Shown here: piece by piece, positions 18,304 to 27,801 of the stretch | Layout of the letters: the number at the start of each line of letters is the position of its first letter | Position numbering within the stretch: position 1 is the first letter of the stretch | NCBI GenBank assembly: GCA_963791635.1 | Contig: CAWBTC010000008.1 | Span: 54,288-118,287 of the forward strand | Origin: VFMC01 sp963791635 | GTDB taxonomy: Bacteria > Actinomycetota > Acidimicrobiia > Acidimicrobiales > Ilumatobacteraceae | DNA: 64,000 nucleotides | Direction: 5' to 3' | Made by a program: the position numbers and the translations under genes | Notes under the pieces: model-generated | What the model was told of the DNA's origin: nothing | Databases searched by the model: none | What the model saw: only the letters and a program-made list of their open reading frames with translations

Positions 18304-19004
18304 GCGCACCTTCAGAACAAGCAGGACCGACGGAGATCGCGGGCTCCGGTCGCCAGTCCTCGGGTGGGTGGCAGATCCTGGTCGGGACCCTCTTCGTGAT
18401 CGCCGTCGCTGCCATCTTCTCGTACGTGATGAGCGAGAATCCCGAACAGCGAGGGGAGACGGTCGTCGCTGCGTTCTCGCCCGTCTTCATCGACACCTTT
18501 CAACGGCCGGCGTCGAACAGCCTGGGAGACGGACCGGGCGTGACGTGGAAGGGCGATCGCGGCGCGTGGGCGATCGAGATCGGCGTCGTCCATGTGGCGG
18601 AGCCCGACCCGTTCTTCAACGCCGTCGTCGCAGACACGGGATCGAGCGACGTCTCGATCGCAGCGCTCGTGGGCGGGGCCGGCCTGTGCGGTCTGACCGT
18701 GCGATACCGCGATCCCGACAACTACCTGGCGCTGTTACGGGTCAGTGGGTTCGGCGTGTGGAACATCGTCGAAGTGGTCGACGGCAACGAGCGCGTCGTC
18801 GGCACGGTGGCCGACGTGCCTGCGCCGAACGTCACCGTCACCCTCGAGGTCGGACCGTCCATCGTCACTGCCGTGGCCGGTCTGTACCGAACGTCGATCG
18901 TCGTCGATCCGGCCGAGGGCGGTACGAAGGTCGGGTTCATGGCTCGGGGAGGCGCGATGGAGACCTGCACCTGGGACGACGCGGTGGTCCAAGAGGCCAC
19001 ATGA
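18300..19004 (+). CDS. Membrane-anchored extracytoplasmic beta-sandwich-like protein
   Basis: A 234-residue protein with one N-terminal membrane span (WQILVGTLFVIAVAAIFSYV, residues about 24-43) and an outside domain. The domain pattern (FIDTFQRPASNSLGDGPGVTW, then GLTVRYRDPDNYLALLRV and KVGFMARGG) resembles LamG/concanavalin-like folds of sugar-binding proteins. The start GTG 18300 overlaps the acyltransferase stop, and its own stop overlaps the AftD-like gene start, so it is embedded in the envelope operon. Binding of surface glycans is an inference from fold-like pattern and context. Confidence 0.55.
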   Translation: MSAPSEQAGPTEIAGSGRQSSGGWQILVGTLFVIAVAAIFSYVMSENPEQRGETVVAAFSPVFIDTFQRPASNSLGDGPGVTWKGDRGAWAIEIGVVHVAEPDPFFNAVVADTGSSDVSIAALVGGAGLCGLTVRYRDPDNYLALLRVSGFGVWNIVEVVDGNERVVGTVADVPAPNVTVTLEVGPSIVTAVAGLYRTSIVVDPAEGGTKVGFMARGGAMETCTWDDAVVQEAT

Positions 19005-22000
19005 CGCGAGCCCGGTCCATCCCGACCTGGGCCCGGCTCGCCGCGACGGCGACGCCGGCTCGTGCCCGGGATGCTCGATCGGATCGACGCGCGCTGTCCT
19101 ACGTGGCGCTGCTCTACACCGCGCTGGCGACGCTGGCGGTGTTCACCAACGGACCGATCCGGTACGTCGCTGACAACAGGTACGAACAGTACGAGAGCCC
19201 GTGGCGAGGGCTCTCTCGTGCCTTCTGGACGTGGGACGGCACACGAGGTCTCGGAGCGCCGCGCGACGACGTCTGGATCGGCACCACGCTGCCGGTCGCC
19301 GTCGCCCGATCGTTCGGCCTGTCGACCGCAGTGGCCGAGCGATCGTTCCACGCCGGTTGCCTCGTGCTGCTCGGGCTGGGTGTCGTGGTGCTCCTGCGTG
19401 ACTTCCGGCCGACCGTGGGCGCCGAGCACGTCGTGGCCGGGCTGCTCGCGATGTTCAACCCGTTCACTGCGTCGTTCCTCCTTCCCACCAACCTGTTCTT
19501 GATGGTGGCGATGTGTCCGTGGTTCGTGGTGGTCTTCCACCGCGGGATCACAGGCACCCGACCGTGGGCATGGGCCGCGGTGTTCGCGCTGTTGGTGCTG
19601 TTCGCGGGCAATGGCGACCTGCCGGGGCTGATGTACGTCGGCGTGGTGATCATCGTGGTCGGGTGCTACTCGGTGATCGTCGACCGTTCGTCCACGTGGA
19701 CCAGGGTCGCCGGGTGGCTCACCCGCGCCGTCGCACTCTCGTTGGCCACCGCCAGCTGGGCTCTGGTCAAGACCCTTGGCGCGGCCGATTCGCTCGAAGC
19801 GCGGCTCGTCGCCACAGAGCTCCCGAGCACGTCGGCCGTGTCGTCGTCCTGGTCGGAGTCGTGGCGAGGGCTCGGGAACTGGTTGTCGTACTTCCGCGAG
19901 GACGGCCGCCCCACGAAGCCGCAGACCCTGACCTACTTCGACCGGCCCGCTGTGGTGCTCGCGACCTTCGTGGTACCGGTGATCGCACTCGTCGTCGTGT
20001 GGCGGGCACGTTGGCGCGCCCGGTTGTTGTTCGGGGTGATGATGGCCGTTGCCATCGTGCTGATGGTCGGGGGTTTCGCAGCGCCAGACGCGGCCCCGAT
20101 CGGTCGAGGGGTGCTCTGGCTGTTCGAGCACAACGCAGTCCTCACTTCGTTGCGGAACACCTACAAGGCCGGCGGCGGATTCGTGATCGGTGCTTCCGTG
20201 CTTGCCGCCGTCGGCATCGTCGAGGTGGCGCGGGCGGCGCAGGCCCGATCGCGGGCGGCCGGCGCGGTCACTCGAGTGCTGATCGGCGTCGTGATCATCA
20301 CCTCGGCATTCCCGTTCGCGTTCGGTTCGCTCTACCATCCCGACGAGCGCGTCGGATCGGTGCCCGAGTACTGGCACGACGCCATCTCGTATCTCGACCA
20401 GCTCCCGGAAGGCGGGCGCTCCCTCATCGTGCCTGCGGTGTCCCAGGCCCGCTACAGGTGGGGCTACGTGGGCGACGACATCTTCGACGCCCTGTTGAAC
20501 CGTCCCCATGCGACCGCCACCGGTTGGATGCTGTCGACACGACCGGGACACGCAGCACTCGACGCCATCACGCTCGCCGCCCAGTCGCCGAACTACCGGC
20601 CCGGTGTCATCGGGCCGATGGCACGTCGACTCGGCATCACCGAGATCGTGATCCGCAACGACACCGACTGGCGCCGCATCAACACCGCCCGTCCCATCGC
20701 GTTCGACGACCTGCGGACGGACGCCGATCTCGAGCTCGTCGCCAGCTTCGGGCCGCCCGGTGCTGGCACCACCGTCTACCCGTTGGACGCCTCTACCGAG
20801 GCGTCCGCTGAGCGCGAGTTGCCTGCGGTCGAGATCTACCGCGTACGTGACGCCGAAGGGCTCGTCAGCGCCACTGTCGGGCGCGACGACTCGGTGGTGG
20901 TGGCAGGCGACGCGTACAGCTGGCCTGGACTGGCCAGGGCCAGCGTTCTCACTGACACCACCAGCCTGCTCGCGTCGGGCGCGCTCTCCGACAGCGACCT
21001 CGAAGCGGAGCTCCGTGACGGTGGGCGCATCGTGGTGACCGATACCGAGCGGCGACGAGTCCTCACGTTGCTGCACCACGAGCCCCAACTCTCGCAGACG
21101 CTGGCCGAGGATCAGGTGCTCGACCGCCCACCGCGGGCCGTGTTCGCCGACACCCCGGGGGCCGAGTCGGTTGCGTGGTACGCCGACGCGGTGGCCATCA
21201 CCGGGTCGAGTGTTCGCCTCGGCGGCAACCGCACCGATCGACGTCCGGCTCTGGCCTTCGACGGCGACCCGGGGACGGCGTGGGCGGTGCCGTCCACGGG
21301 TCTGGCCGGCCCGGGCGCACGACTCGAGGTGACGTTGCGACAACCGACCAGAATCGGTCGCTTCACGATCCTGTCGACGATGTCCGCTGACGGTCTGCCG
21401 ACAGTGCGGCGCCTCGAGATCGAGCTCTCCGACGGGAGCAGGGTTCCGGTCACGGTGGCCGACGACGGCATCGCCGAAGTGTCGTTCTCGCCGCAGGTCA
21501 CCACCACGACCATCCGCGTGTCCGTCACCCAGATCGAGTCGCTCGACGGCGAGATCGGCATCGCCGAGATCGGGGTCGACGACCTCGACCTCGTCGAGTA
21601 CATCCGGTCGCCGACCGATCTGACCACGCGTGGGGTGACAACGAGCGATGCGGTGGCGTCGACGCCCACCGCGTACACGTTCCGCAGGGTCGCTCGCCCG
21701 ATCTCGTCGGCCCGGTCGCTGCTCGTCTCGTCGGCGTACGACGAAGAGGTCGCGCTGAACCGCCGCTTCGATGTCACCCACGACGATCGCTTCGACGTGT
21801 CCGGCACCATGATCGCCACCGCAGCTGCTTCGGACGAGATGATCGCGGTCGTCGTCGGCTCGCCCGTGATCGCGATCGGCGATCGTGATCCTGGCGCCCA
21901 GATCGACGGTCCTGCGATGCTCGTGCTCGACGGTGATCCGACCACGGCATGGCGGGGCGCGGCACGGCCGGAGGTGGGGGTCACGGTCCGCCTTCCCGAA

Positions 22001-24145
22001 CAGACCCTCCAGCGCGTGTCGGTATCGATCCCCGACGACGTCGGCACCGCGCGCATCTCGAAGTTGCGGCTCGAGGTCGCCGGCCGACGATACGACGCCA
22101 CGACGCAGGACCCGACGTGTTCGGGACGCGGGGTGCTCACCTGTACGCGGGTCGCCACCTTCACCCTCCCCGACGATGTGGTCGCGTCGAGCGTCCGAGT
22201 GTCAGCGGTGTCGATCGACTCGGGTGGTGGCTTCGAACCCGACCAGGTACGGATCTCGGAGATCGAGGTCGTCGGTGATCTCACCAACGGCATCGATCCT
22301 TCGCATCGCACCACCGCTGCGTGCGTCGACCTGGGCATTCGGATCGGTCGGGACGGGGGAACGGGCGATGCCGTGCTGGTCCGTCTCGACGCTTCGATCG
22401 CCGACGTGGTGTCGGGCCGGCCGGTCACGTTCGCCGCCTGCGACCGGTTGGGTCTCACCACCGGCACCTACCTGTTGCGGACATCGCCCGGCAGCCCGGT
22501 CGACGAGCTGCACCTCCTGCCCGAGACGTGGAGTCGGCCGGCTGAGACGGCCATCGCAACCCCGGTGACATGGCTGGTCCAGTCGCCGGATCTCTGGTCC
22601 GGACAGGTCGACACGATGGGCACGGTGACGGTCGTCTCGCGGATGTCGTTCGACCCTTCGTGGGAACTCGTCGTCGACGGGCAGCGGATCGCGGCCCACG
22701 AACGCGATGGCGTCAACGCCTGGACCTTCGAATCCGTCGGGAAGACGTCGTTCGACGTGGAGTACGCGGGTGCTCGCTGGTTGCGACGGTCACTCGTGCT
22801 GACCTTCCTGGGAACGGCGGGCTCGATGCTCATCGTCGCCGGAAGTGTGTTCGGTCGGCGGTCGGCAATGCAGCGAGCCGTGGTATCGCCGACTGTGGCG
22901 CCGGCGCTCACCGTGGAGCGGTCACCCATGGTGGAGCCGCTGGGGCCGTCGCTGAGGCCGTCGCTCGACGGTTACTTCGTCGGACGATCAAGAGGCGTGA
23001 CGGCGCAGGTGGTCGCGCTCTTGCTCGTACCGGTGCTGGGTCTCGTGATCGGTGGATCGAGCGGATTCGTGGCTGGAGCGATCATCACGGTGTTGGTGCG
23101 GTTGTTCCCGGTGCTCCTCAAAGTGTCTGGCGTGGCGGCTCCTGCGCTCCTCGCTGCAGCGAGCGTGCAGTCCGCGCTGCTGGCCGGTTCCGTGTCGATC
23201 CTCTACCCGCGGGAACGATGGGCACCGAGCACGCTGGCGCGATTGGCGATGGTGTTCCTGCTCGCGACGTCATGCTTCGCCATCGGGCTCGAGCGAATCC
23301 GTCGCGAAGACGCGCCCGTCCAGGTCGACACTGCGACAGCCGGTCGACACGAGGGTCGGTCGAGGCCGAGCCAGCGTCGGGTTCGGTCTTGGGTGCTGGT
23401 GTGCTGCACCGCGATCGCGTCGGGGGCTGCCGCCGCGGTGCGGCCCGATCGGGAGGGGGTTCCCGCCGCGTTGGTACGCAACGTGCGTCTCGGCATCGGC
23501 TTCACCATGGACGGGGTGTCGGGTCCCGTCGCCCGCCGGACACCACCGCTGCCGGCCGTACTGGCAGCCTTCGCCCCCGGACGCGCGGATGTGTTCGTGT
23601 TCCTCGCCGTCGCCGCCACCGTGGCGCTCGTGGCGCTGCTCGCCCGCGAGTGGTCGCACGGGTCGACCGCAGCTGCCACCCGGGCCGGGCTCTTGGTCGC
23701 GGTGGTCCTCGGTCTGTGGGGCCCTGCGCTCCCGGCCGCTGTCGCGCTGGTGCTGGCGACAGCTGCCGCCTGGGTGGTCGACCGTTCTCCAGGGATGAGC
23801 TCGCCTTGCGTGGCAGGCCTGCTCGTCGGAGCAGCGGTACTCGCTCAACCGGCTGCCCTCCTCGCCCTGTTCGTCGTGGTCTGGCGGCTCGCCCAACGTC
23901 GGATCGACGATCTGGTGTCGTCATCGGTGGTCACGGTCGTCGCAGCTTGGCTCGTGTCGGCACCTTGGCTGGCGGCACTCGTCCGTGACGACGGGATCCT
24001 CGGCCTCGTTCGCCAGCTGTCGTCGCTCACGTGGATGCTCGGATTCGTCGCTGCCGCGCTGGGTACCGTGTCCTCGGGTCGACGTCGGGGCATGCCGGTC
24101 GCAGCCGATCGACACCTTGCGCGTCAGGCTGCGGAGACCGCGTGA
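19001..24145 (+). CDS. aftD: AftD-like alpha-(1->3)-arabinofuranosyltransferase (DUF3367)
   Basis: A 1714-residue membrane glycosyltransferase of the GT-C type, predicted to add arabinofuranose branches to an envelope arabinan. Order of parts: spans from residue about 30, with the first outside loop containing ADNRYEQYESPW; a conserved region with MFNPFTASFLLPTN and FAGNGDLPGLM; GLGNWLSYFREDG; two discoidin-like (F5/8 type C) carbohydrate-binding regions near residues 735-870 (LAFDGDPGTAWAVP) and 965-1090 (LVLDGDPTTAWRG); then a long C-terminal membrane region to the end. Mycobacterial AftD is nearer 1400 residues, so the extra C-terminal spans (about residues 1330-1700) are unusual. ATG 19001 overlaps the upstream stop. 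Confidence 0.75.
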   Translation: MTRARSIPTWARLAATATPARARDARSDRRALSYVALLYTALATLAVFTNGPIRYVADNRYEQYESPWRGLSRAFWTWDGTRGLGAPRDDVWIGTTLPVAVARSFGLSTAVAERSFHAGCLVLLGLGVVVLLRDFRPTVGAEHVVAGLLAMFNPFTASFLLPTNLFLMVAMCPWFVVVFHRGITGTRPWAWAAVFALLVLFAGNGDLPGLMYVGVVIIVVGCYSVIVDRSSTWTRVAGWLTRAVALSLATASWALVKTLGAADSLEARLVATELPSTSAVSSSWSESWRGLGNWLSYFREDGRPTKPQTLTYFDRPAVVLATFVVPVIALVVVWRARWRARLLFGVMMAVAIVLMVGGFAAPDAAPIGRGVLWLFEHNAVLTSLRNTYKAGGGFVIGASVLAAVGIVEVARAAQARSRAAGAVTRVLIGVVIITSAFPFAFGSLYHPDERVGSVPEYWHDAISYLDQLPEGGRSLIVPAVSQARYRWGYVGDDIFDALLNRPHATATGWMLSTRPGHAALDAITLAAQSPNYRPGVIGPMARRLGITEIVIRNDTDWRRINTARPIAFDDLRTDADLELVASFGPPGAGTTVYPLDASTEASAERELPAVEIYRVRDAEGLVSATVGRDDSVVVAGDAYSWPGLARASVLTDTTSLLASGALSDSDLEAELRDGGRIVVTDTERRRVLTLLHHEPQLSQTLAEDQVLDRPPRAVFADTPGAESVAWYADAVAITGSSVRLGGNRTDRRPALAFDGDPGTAWAVPSTGLAGPGARLEVTLRQPTRIGRFTILSTMSADGLPTVRRLEIELSDGSRVPVTVADDGIAEVSFSPQVTTTTIRVSVTQIESLDGEIGIAEIGVDDLDLVEYIRSPTDLTTRGVTTSDAVASTPTAYTFRRVARPISSARSLLVSSAYDEEVALNRRFDVTHDDRFDVSGTMIATAAASDEMIAVVVGSPVIAIGDRDPGAQIDGPAMLVLDGDPTTAWRGAARPEVGVTVRLPEQTLQRVSVSIPDDVGTARISKLRLEVAGRRYDATTQDPTCSGRGVLTCTRVATFTLPDDVVASSVRVSAVSIDSGGGFEPDQVRISEIEVVGDLTNGIDPSHRTTAACVDLGIRIGRDGGTGDAVLVRLDASIADVVSGRPVTFAACDRLGLTTGTYLLRTSPGSPVDELHLLPETWSRPAETAIATPVTWLVQSPDLWSGQVDTMGTVTVVSRMSFDPSWELVVDGQRIAAHERDGVNAWTFESVGKTSFDVEYAGARWLRRSLVLTFLGTAGSMLIVAGSVFGRRSAMQRAVVSPTVAPALTVERSPMVEPLGPSLRPSLDGYFVGRSRGVTAQVVALLLVPVLGLVIGGSSGFVAGAIITVLVRLFPVLLKVSGVAAPALLAAASVQSALLAGSVSILYPRERWAPSTLARLAMVFLLATSCFAIGLERIRREDAPVQVDTATAGRHEGRSRPSQRRVRSWVLVCCTAIASGAAAAVRPDREGVPAALVRNVRLGIGFTMDGVSGPVARRTPPLPAVLAAFAPGRADVFVFLAVAATVALVALLAREWSHGSTAAATRAGLLVAVVLGLWGPALPAAVALVLATAAAWVVDRSPGMSSPCVAGLLVGAAVLAQPAALLALFVVVWRLAQRRIDDLVSSSVVTVVAAWLVSAPWLAALVRDDGILGLVRQLSSLTWMLGFVAAALGTVSSGRRRGMPVAADRHLARQAAETA

Positions 24146-26166
24146 TGGATGCGATCGAGGTCACCCCCAGCAACAGGAGTTTCCGACAACGAGTGCGAGT
24201 CGCCGCCGAGTGGGCCATCCCCGCGGTCGTCGCGCTGATCGTGCTCGGTCCGGTGCTTCGGCCCGGCGTCGTGTTCAACCTCGATCTCGTGTTGCCGCCG
24301 CGCCTCGACACCCCGGCCGGATTCTGGGGGCTCGGACCCGAGTTGCCGCGACGACTGCCGATGTGGGCGGTCATCGCATGGTTGTCGCTCGTGGTGCCGG
24401 CGACGATCGTCGGCAAGGTGCTGATGTTCGGCGTGATCGTGGCCGCGTGGATGGGGATGGTGCGGCTGGTCGAGCGTTTGGCGCCGACGTCGAGCTCGCT
24501 CGCAGCGGCGGGTGCGGGTGCGCTCTACTCGTTGAGCCCGTTCATCCTGACGCGGTCGCTCGTTGGTCACTTCATGGTCACCGTGCCCCATGCGGTGCTG
24601 CCGTGGGTGCTGCTCATCCTGCTGCGGCCGGGCCGACGCCTCGCGCCGACCTACCTCGCGTGCTTCGCGCTCGGGATGGCGGGTCACTTCGGAGGGTCGG
24701 TCGCCGTCGTCGTCGTGGTCGTCGGCTGCGTCGTCGGTCGACTCGAGCGCCCCGTCGCGAGAATCGCGGTGTCTGTCGCTGCGCAGGCGGCTTGGTTGGT
24801 GCCGGGTCTGCTCGTGGCGGCAACGTCGCCGGTGGACATGGCCGGGACCGAGTCGTTCCCGACGGCCGCGCGAGGGTTCACCGGCCTGGCGCGACTCTCA
24901 GCGGGTGGAGGGTTCTGGAACGGCTACTTCCAAGTCGGGGGCTCGGGGTTGCTGGTGTCCATCACCGGCGCACTCCTGTTGGTCCTGGCGGTGTTCGGCA
25001 CCAGATCATTGCCGGGTGACGTGCGACGCACCATCGCCACGATCGGCGCGGTGGGTTGGATCGTCGCTGCAGCGTCGGCGTTGGGGGGTGTGTCCACCGT
25101 GTTCAGGTGGATCGACGACGAACTGCTGGCCGGCGTCTGGCGCGATGGCCAACGCATGCTCGTCGTCCACCTGGTGTGGCTCGCTCCCTGCACCGCACTC
25201 GGTGCCGAGCGGTGCAGCGCATGGTGCCGCGGCCGCGTCCGATGGCGGAAGTTCACCGCTTCTGCGCTGATGCTGCCCGTGGCGATCGCGTGTGCGCTCG
25301 CGACGCCGGCCGCCTGGGGCTTCGGCGGCCGCCTGGCCGCCGATCCGCTCCCTGCATCGTGGCGCGAGGTGCGTACCGCAGTCCGCTCCGAGCCGGGCAC
25401 CGTGCTGGTGCTGCCCTGGTACCAGTACTTCAACCTCTCGGTCGGGGGTGGTGCCGTGCGACGAGTGCTCAACCCTGTGCCGCTGTTCCTGGGTGGCGAC
25501 GTGCTGTCGTCGTCGGACAACGGCCTGGGCGGCGGCACCGATCGGCCGGTCGAACCCGGCATCCAAGAGGTGGGTGACGCCCGAGAGCCAACGGCTCGAA
25601 CGCTGGTCGATCGCCTGGCGCGCGGCGTCCCAATGAGTGCGGATCTCGCCTCGTTGGGGGTGAGATGGGTGGTGATCCTGACCACATCCCTGCCCGATCC
25701 GGGTGCGGGCGTGCGCACCGACCCGTCGATGGAACCGACGGTCCTCGCCGCCGACATCGCGCTGTACCGCAACGAGCGTTGGGTCGCGTCAGCGCTCACC
25801 CCGGACGGCCAGCCGGTGAGCGCCGACAGCGTCGGTCCTGCATTCGCCCGAATGTCGGCGCACACCGAGATCACCTGGTTCCGGCCCGGGACCGGCGGGT
25901 GGCGCCGAGGGTGGCGCGCCGCACGTATCGATGAACGGGGTGTGCTGGTCCTGCCGCGTGGCGGTGGACCGGTGTGGAACGTGGCGACGCCGTTCACGCT
26001 CGCCGCTGAAATCGGCTCGTTGATCGCTGTGGTGACCCTGTCGATCCGCCTGTCGATCCGCGAACGTCGACGCGATGCCCGGGATCAGGGGCGTTCACGC
26101 ACCGTGTTCGACTTGATAGAATCCAGACGATGTCCCTTGGGGGAGGGACAACACGATCTGAAATGA
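24145..26166 (+). CDS. Large polytopic membrane protein, GT-C-like
   Basis: A 673-residue protein with a dozen or so spans and a short outside tail. It begins, after a basic stretch, with a span and the loop RPGVVFNLDLVLPPRLDTPA, an acidic first outside loop reminiscent of GT-C enzymes. TATG-type overlap (TGATG, 24143-24147) with the AftD-like gene implies coupled translation. Near the C-terminus WVVILTTSLPDPG and ALYRNERW resemble the extracytoplasmic part of the AftD-like neighbour. It probably acts in the same glycan pathway. The family is not recognised, so function stays open. Confidence 0.55.
   Translation: MDAIEVTPSNRSFRQRVRVAAEWAIPAVVALIVLGPVLRPGVVFNLDLVLPPRLDTPAGFWGLGPELPRRLPMWAVIAWLSLVVPATIVGKVLMFGVIVAAWMGMVRLVERLAPTSSSLAAAGAGALYSLSPFILTRSLVGHFMVTVPHAVLPWVLLILLRPGRRLAPTYLACFALGMAGHFGGSVAVVVVVVGCVVGRLERPVARIAVSVAAQAAWLVPGLLVAATSPVDMAGTESFPTAARGFTGLARLSAGGGFWNGYFQVGGSGLLVSITGALLLVLAVFGTRSLPGDVRRTIATIGAVGWIVAAASALGGVSTVFRWIDDELLAGVWRDGQRMLVVHLVWLAPCTALGAERCSAWCRGRVRWRKFTASALMLPVAIACALATPAAWGFGGRLAADPLPASWREVRTAVRSEPGTVLVLPWYQYFNLSVGGGAVRRVLNPVPLFLGGDVLSSSDNGLGGGTDRPVEPGIQEVGDAREPTARTLVDRLARGVPMSADLASLGVRWVVILTTSLPDPGAGVRTDPSMEPTVLAADIALYRNERWVASALTPDGQPVSADSVGPAFARMSAHTEITWFRPGTGGWRRGWRAARIDERGVLVLPRGGGPVWNVATPFTLAAEIGSLIAVVTLSIRLSIRERRRDARDQGRSRTVFDLIESRRCPLGEGQHDLK
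26094..26150 (+). promoter_or_regulatory. Promoter and 5' leader hairpin of LPxTG gene
   Basis: TTCACG (26094-26099) and TAGAAT (26117-26122) are spaced by exactly 17 bp, the best sigma-70-like promoter visible in the window; it lies in the 3' end of the preceding gene. Ten bases on is a hairpin, TGTCCCT (26131-26137) with AGGGACA (26144-26150) around TGGGGG, which would fall at the transcript's 5' end and could stabilise it or control translation. Confidence 0.55.
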
Positions 26167-26175
26167 GTCCATGCA

Positions 26176-26514
26176 ATGACTGTTTTCCTCAACAAGAAGC
26201 TGCTCACGCTGACGATTGCTGCGATGGGCCTCGCGGCGTTCCTGGTGGCCGTCGTGCTGTCGCCTGCAGCGGCCCGCGCCGAGTGCCTGGCCGACCAGTT
26301 CACCGTGAACGGCGTCTTCGATCTCCAGGGCTATCTGGCGTGCCAGGTGGCGAGCTCACCCGCCGGCGGCACGGCCAGCACGACCGCCCGGGCCGGGGGC
26401 CTGCCGGCCACCGGTTCCGACACCATGCAGATCGTCGGCATCGCGCTGGCGCTCGTCGCCGTCGGCATCGCTGCCGTGGTGGTGTCGGTGAACGACCGCC
26501 GCACGCGGGCCTGA
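26176..26514 (+). CDS. Small LPxTG cell-wall-anchored protein
   Basis: A 112-residue exported protein. The signal peptide spans LLTLTIAAMGLAAFLVAVVL with likely cleavage after AARA. The mature part has two cysteines (ECLADQ and YLACQV). LPATG at residues 76-80 is followed by a hydrophobic span (MQIVGIALALVAVGIAAVVV) and RRTRA, a complete sortase sorting signal. A sortase would therefore attach it to peptidoglycan; no sortase gene is in the window. With only about 45 mature residues it may be a stalk or pilus-tip-sized protein. It has its own promoter although it closes the envelope cluster. Confidence 0.75.
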   Translation: MTVFLNKKLLTLTIAAMGLAAFLVAVVLSPAAARAECLADQFTVNGVFDLQGYLACQVASSPAGGTASTTARAGGLPATGSDTMQIVGIALALVAVGIAAVVVSVNDRRTRA

Positions 26515-26550
26515 CACCCGCCGAGCAAAGTCGTCAGGGCGGTGATCAGG

Positions 26551-26703
26551 TCACCACCAGCGGGACAGGGATGACAGACCGGCGAGGGCGAACGAGGCGA
26601 CGGCCAGGACGGCGGTCCAGCGCACGGCGCGGCTGCGGCGGATCACGGACTCGGGTGCGTCGTCGTCGAGATCGAAGTCCCAGTCGTCCGGCTCAATGAC
26701 CAT
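26551..26703 (-). CDS. 50-residue single-span membrane protein
   Basis: Reading leftward from ATG 26703 to TGA 26551 gives an acidic head (VIEPDDWDFDLDDD), a basic border (IRRSRAVRW) and one membrane span (TAVLAVASFALAGLSSL) ending in SRWW. The acidic-basic-hydrophobic order is that of a real single-pass protein with its N-terminus inside. The frame has no rare codons. Small proteins of this layout occur in actinobacteria but I know no function. It is convergent with the LPxTG gene, 37 bp from its stop. Confidence 0.6.
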   Translation of the reverse strand: MVIEPDDWDFDLDDDAPESVIRRSRAVRWTAVLAVASFALAGLSSLSRWW

Positions 26704-27015
26704 CCCCGGATCGTAGGGCGACCGTCACGTCCGATCGGTTCAGATCTCCAGCAAGGCGGGAACGGGGAATCCTCGGTCGGCGGCGACGAACCACCCCGCG
26801 ACTGCGCTCAGCAGCGATCGCCACCTGGACGATCCGGCCAAACTCGTCGTCCAACACGTCCAGGGTGCGGATCGCCGTCATTGTGGTAGTGGGACGGCTG
26901 GTCGCCGACACCCTGATCCCTTCCATGAAGGCGCTCACCGGTGTGCCCGCCGGGTGGCACCGTGGGTCGGCATGGGCAGCGACTCGGTGGTGCTCGAGGC
27001 CGGCCACCTCGCGAA
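26704..27015. other. Region without a convincing gene
   Basis: These 312 bp between the small membrane protein and the maleylpyruvate-isomerase-like gene show no frame with a start, ribosome site and protein-like composition. A leftward open frame crosses it but is rich in arginine and lacks any recognisable feature. It may be a remnant or the 3' untranslated part of the leftward operon. Confidence 0.4.
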
Positions 27016-27801
27016 TCACATCGTGAAGGCGAGGTTGCGGGCCGCGGTCTCGCCCCACGTCGCATCACCGGTCCAGGTGATGAGACCATCGTCGATCGGG
27101 CGCTGAGGGTCGATCCGGCCGCAGGCCAGGAGGGCGAAGGTGGATGAGTCGGTGCGCAGCACGACGGTCGCGGCGTCGAGCGTCGCCACTCGCTTGGCGC
27201 GACCTTCGACCGCGACATGGAACGTGCGTCTGACTGGTCCAGTGAGCTCGATCGTGATGCTCATGCCATCGGGGAGCTTCACCAACTTGCCGATGATGTA
27301 CGGCAACGATCCTTCGATCTCACCGATGGCAGTCTCGGCAGCGGGGCCGCTCTCATGACCCGGCAGGTGCAGGGGAACGCGGATGTCGTGTTCGTGCACC
27401 CAGAGGTCGAACACCCGGATGTTCATGAACCGGCCGTAGGTGCCGGGGCCCACCGGGGTCATCCCTGCGACGTCGAGGTCGGCCTGGGTGAGCGCTGCCA
27501 ACTCGGTCGTCCGGCGGGCGATCACCTCGCGGTAGCGCGCCAGGAGGTCGGGCGTGCTCACACCTTCGACGGCATCGATCCACTCGCCCACACGCGCGAA
27601 CGGAACGGCCTCTGCGAGCGCGCCGGGCTCCAGTCCGCAGAGCATGTGCTCGATCCCACCGAGGTGTGTCACCACGCCTCGCATCGTCCATGCAGGGCAC
27701 AGCGATTGGGTGTTCCAGTGCTCCTCGGTGAGCCCGTCGAGCAGTCTGTCGATCGATACAAAGCACTGCAACAGCTGATCGACGACCGGTGCGGTGGTCA
27801 T
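27016..27801 (-). CDS. Mycothiol-dependent maleylpyruvate isomerase family protein
   Basis: A 261-residue protein with the DinB-like MDMPI N-terminal four-helix domain: DGLTEEHWNTQSLCPAWTMR, then VVTHLGGIEHML, supplying histidines for a metal site, and FDLWVHEHDIR (third histidine) in the middle, followed by the smaller C-terminal domain. Members isomerise or transfer with mycothiol as cofactor. ATG 27801 overlaps the stop of the upstream nitroreductase-like gene (ATGA), so both are made together. The precise substrate is not predictable. Confidence 0.8.
   Translation of the reverse strand: MTTAPVVDQLLQCFVSIDRLLDGLTEEHWNTQSLCPAWTMRGVVTHLGGIEHMLCGLEPGALAEAVPFARVGEWIDAVEGVSTPDLLARYREVIARRTTELAALTQADLDVAGMTPVGPGTYGRFMNIRVFDLWVHEHDIRVPLHLPGHESGPAAETAIGEIEGSLPYIIGKLVKLPDGMSITIELTGPVRRTFHVAVEGRAKRVATLDAATVVLRTDSSTFALLACGRIDPQRPIDDGLITWTGDATWGETAARNLAFTM

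Noticed and set aside
18722..21781. A 1019-codon leftward open frame opposite the AftD-like gene
   Set aside because: It is rich in Arg, Gly, His and Asp with no domain, and mirrors a GC-rich gene with clear membrane and discoidin features; it is a shadow.
26693..27058. A 121-codon leftward gene between the small membrane protein and the isomerase
   Set aside because: Arg-rich, no ribosome site, overlaps both real neighbours and has no recognisable feature.
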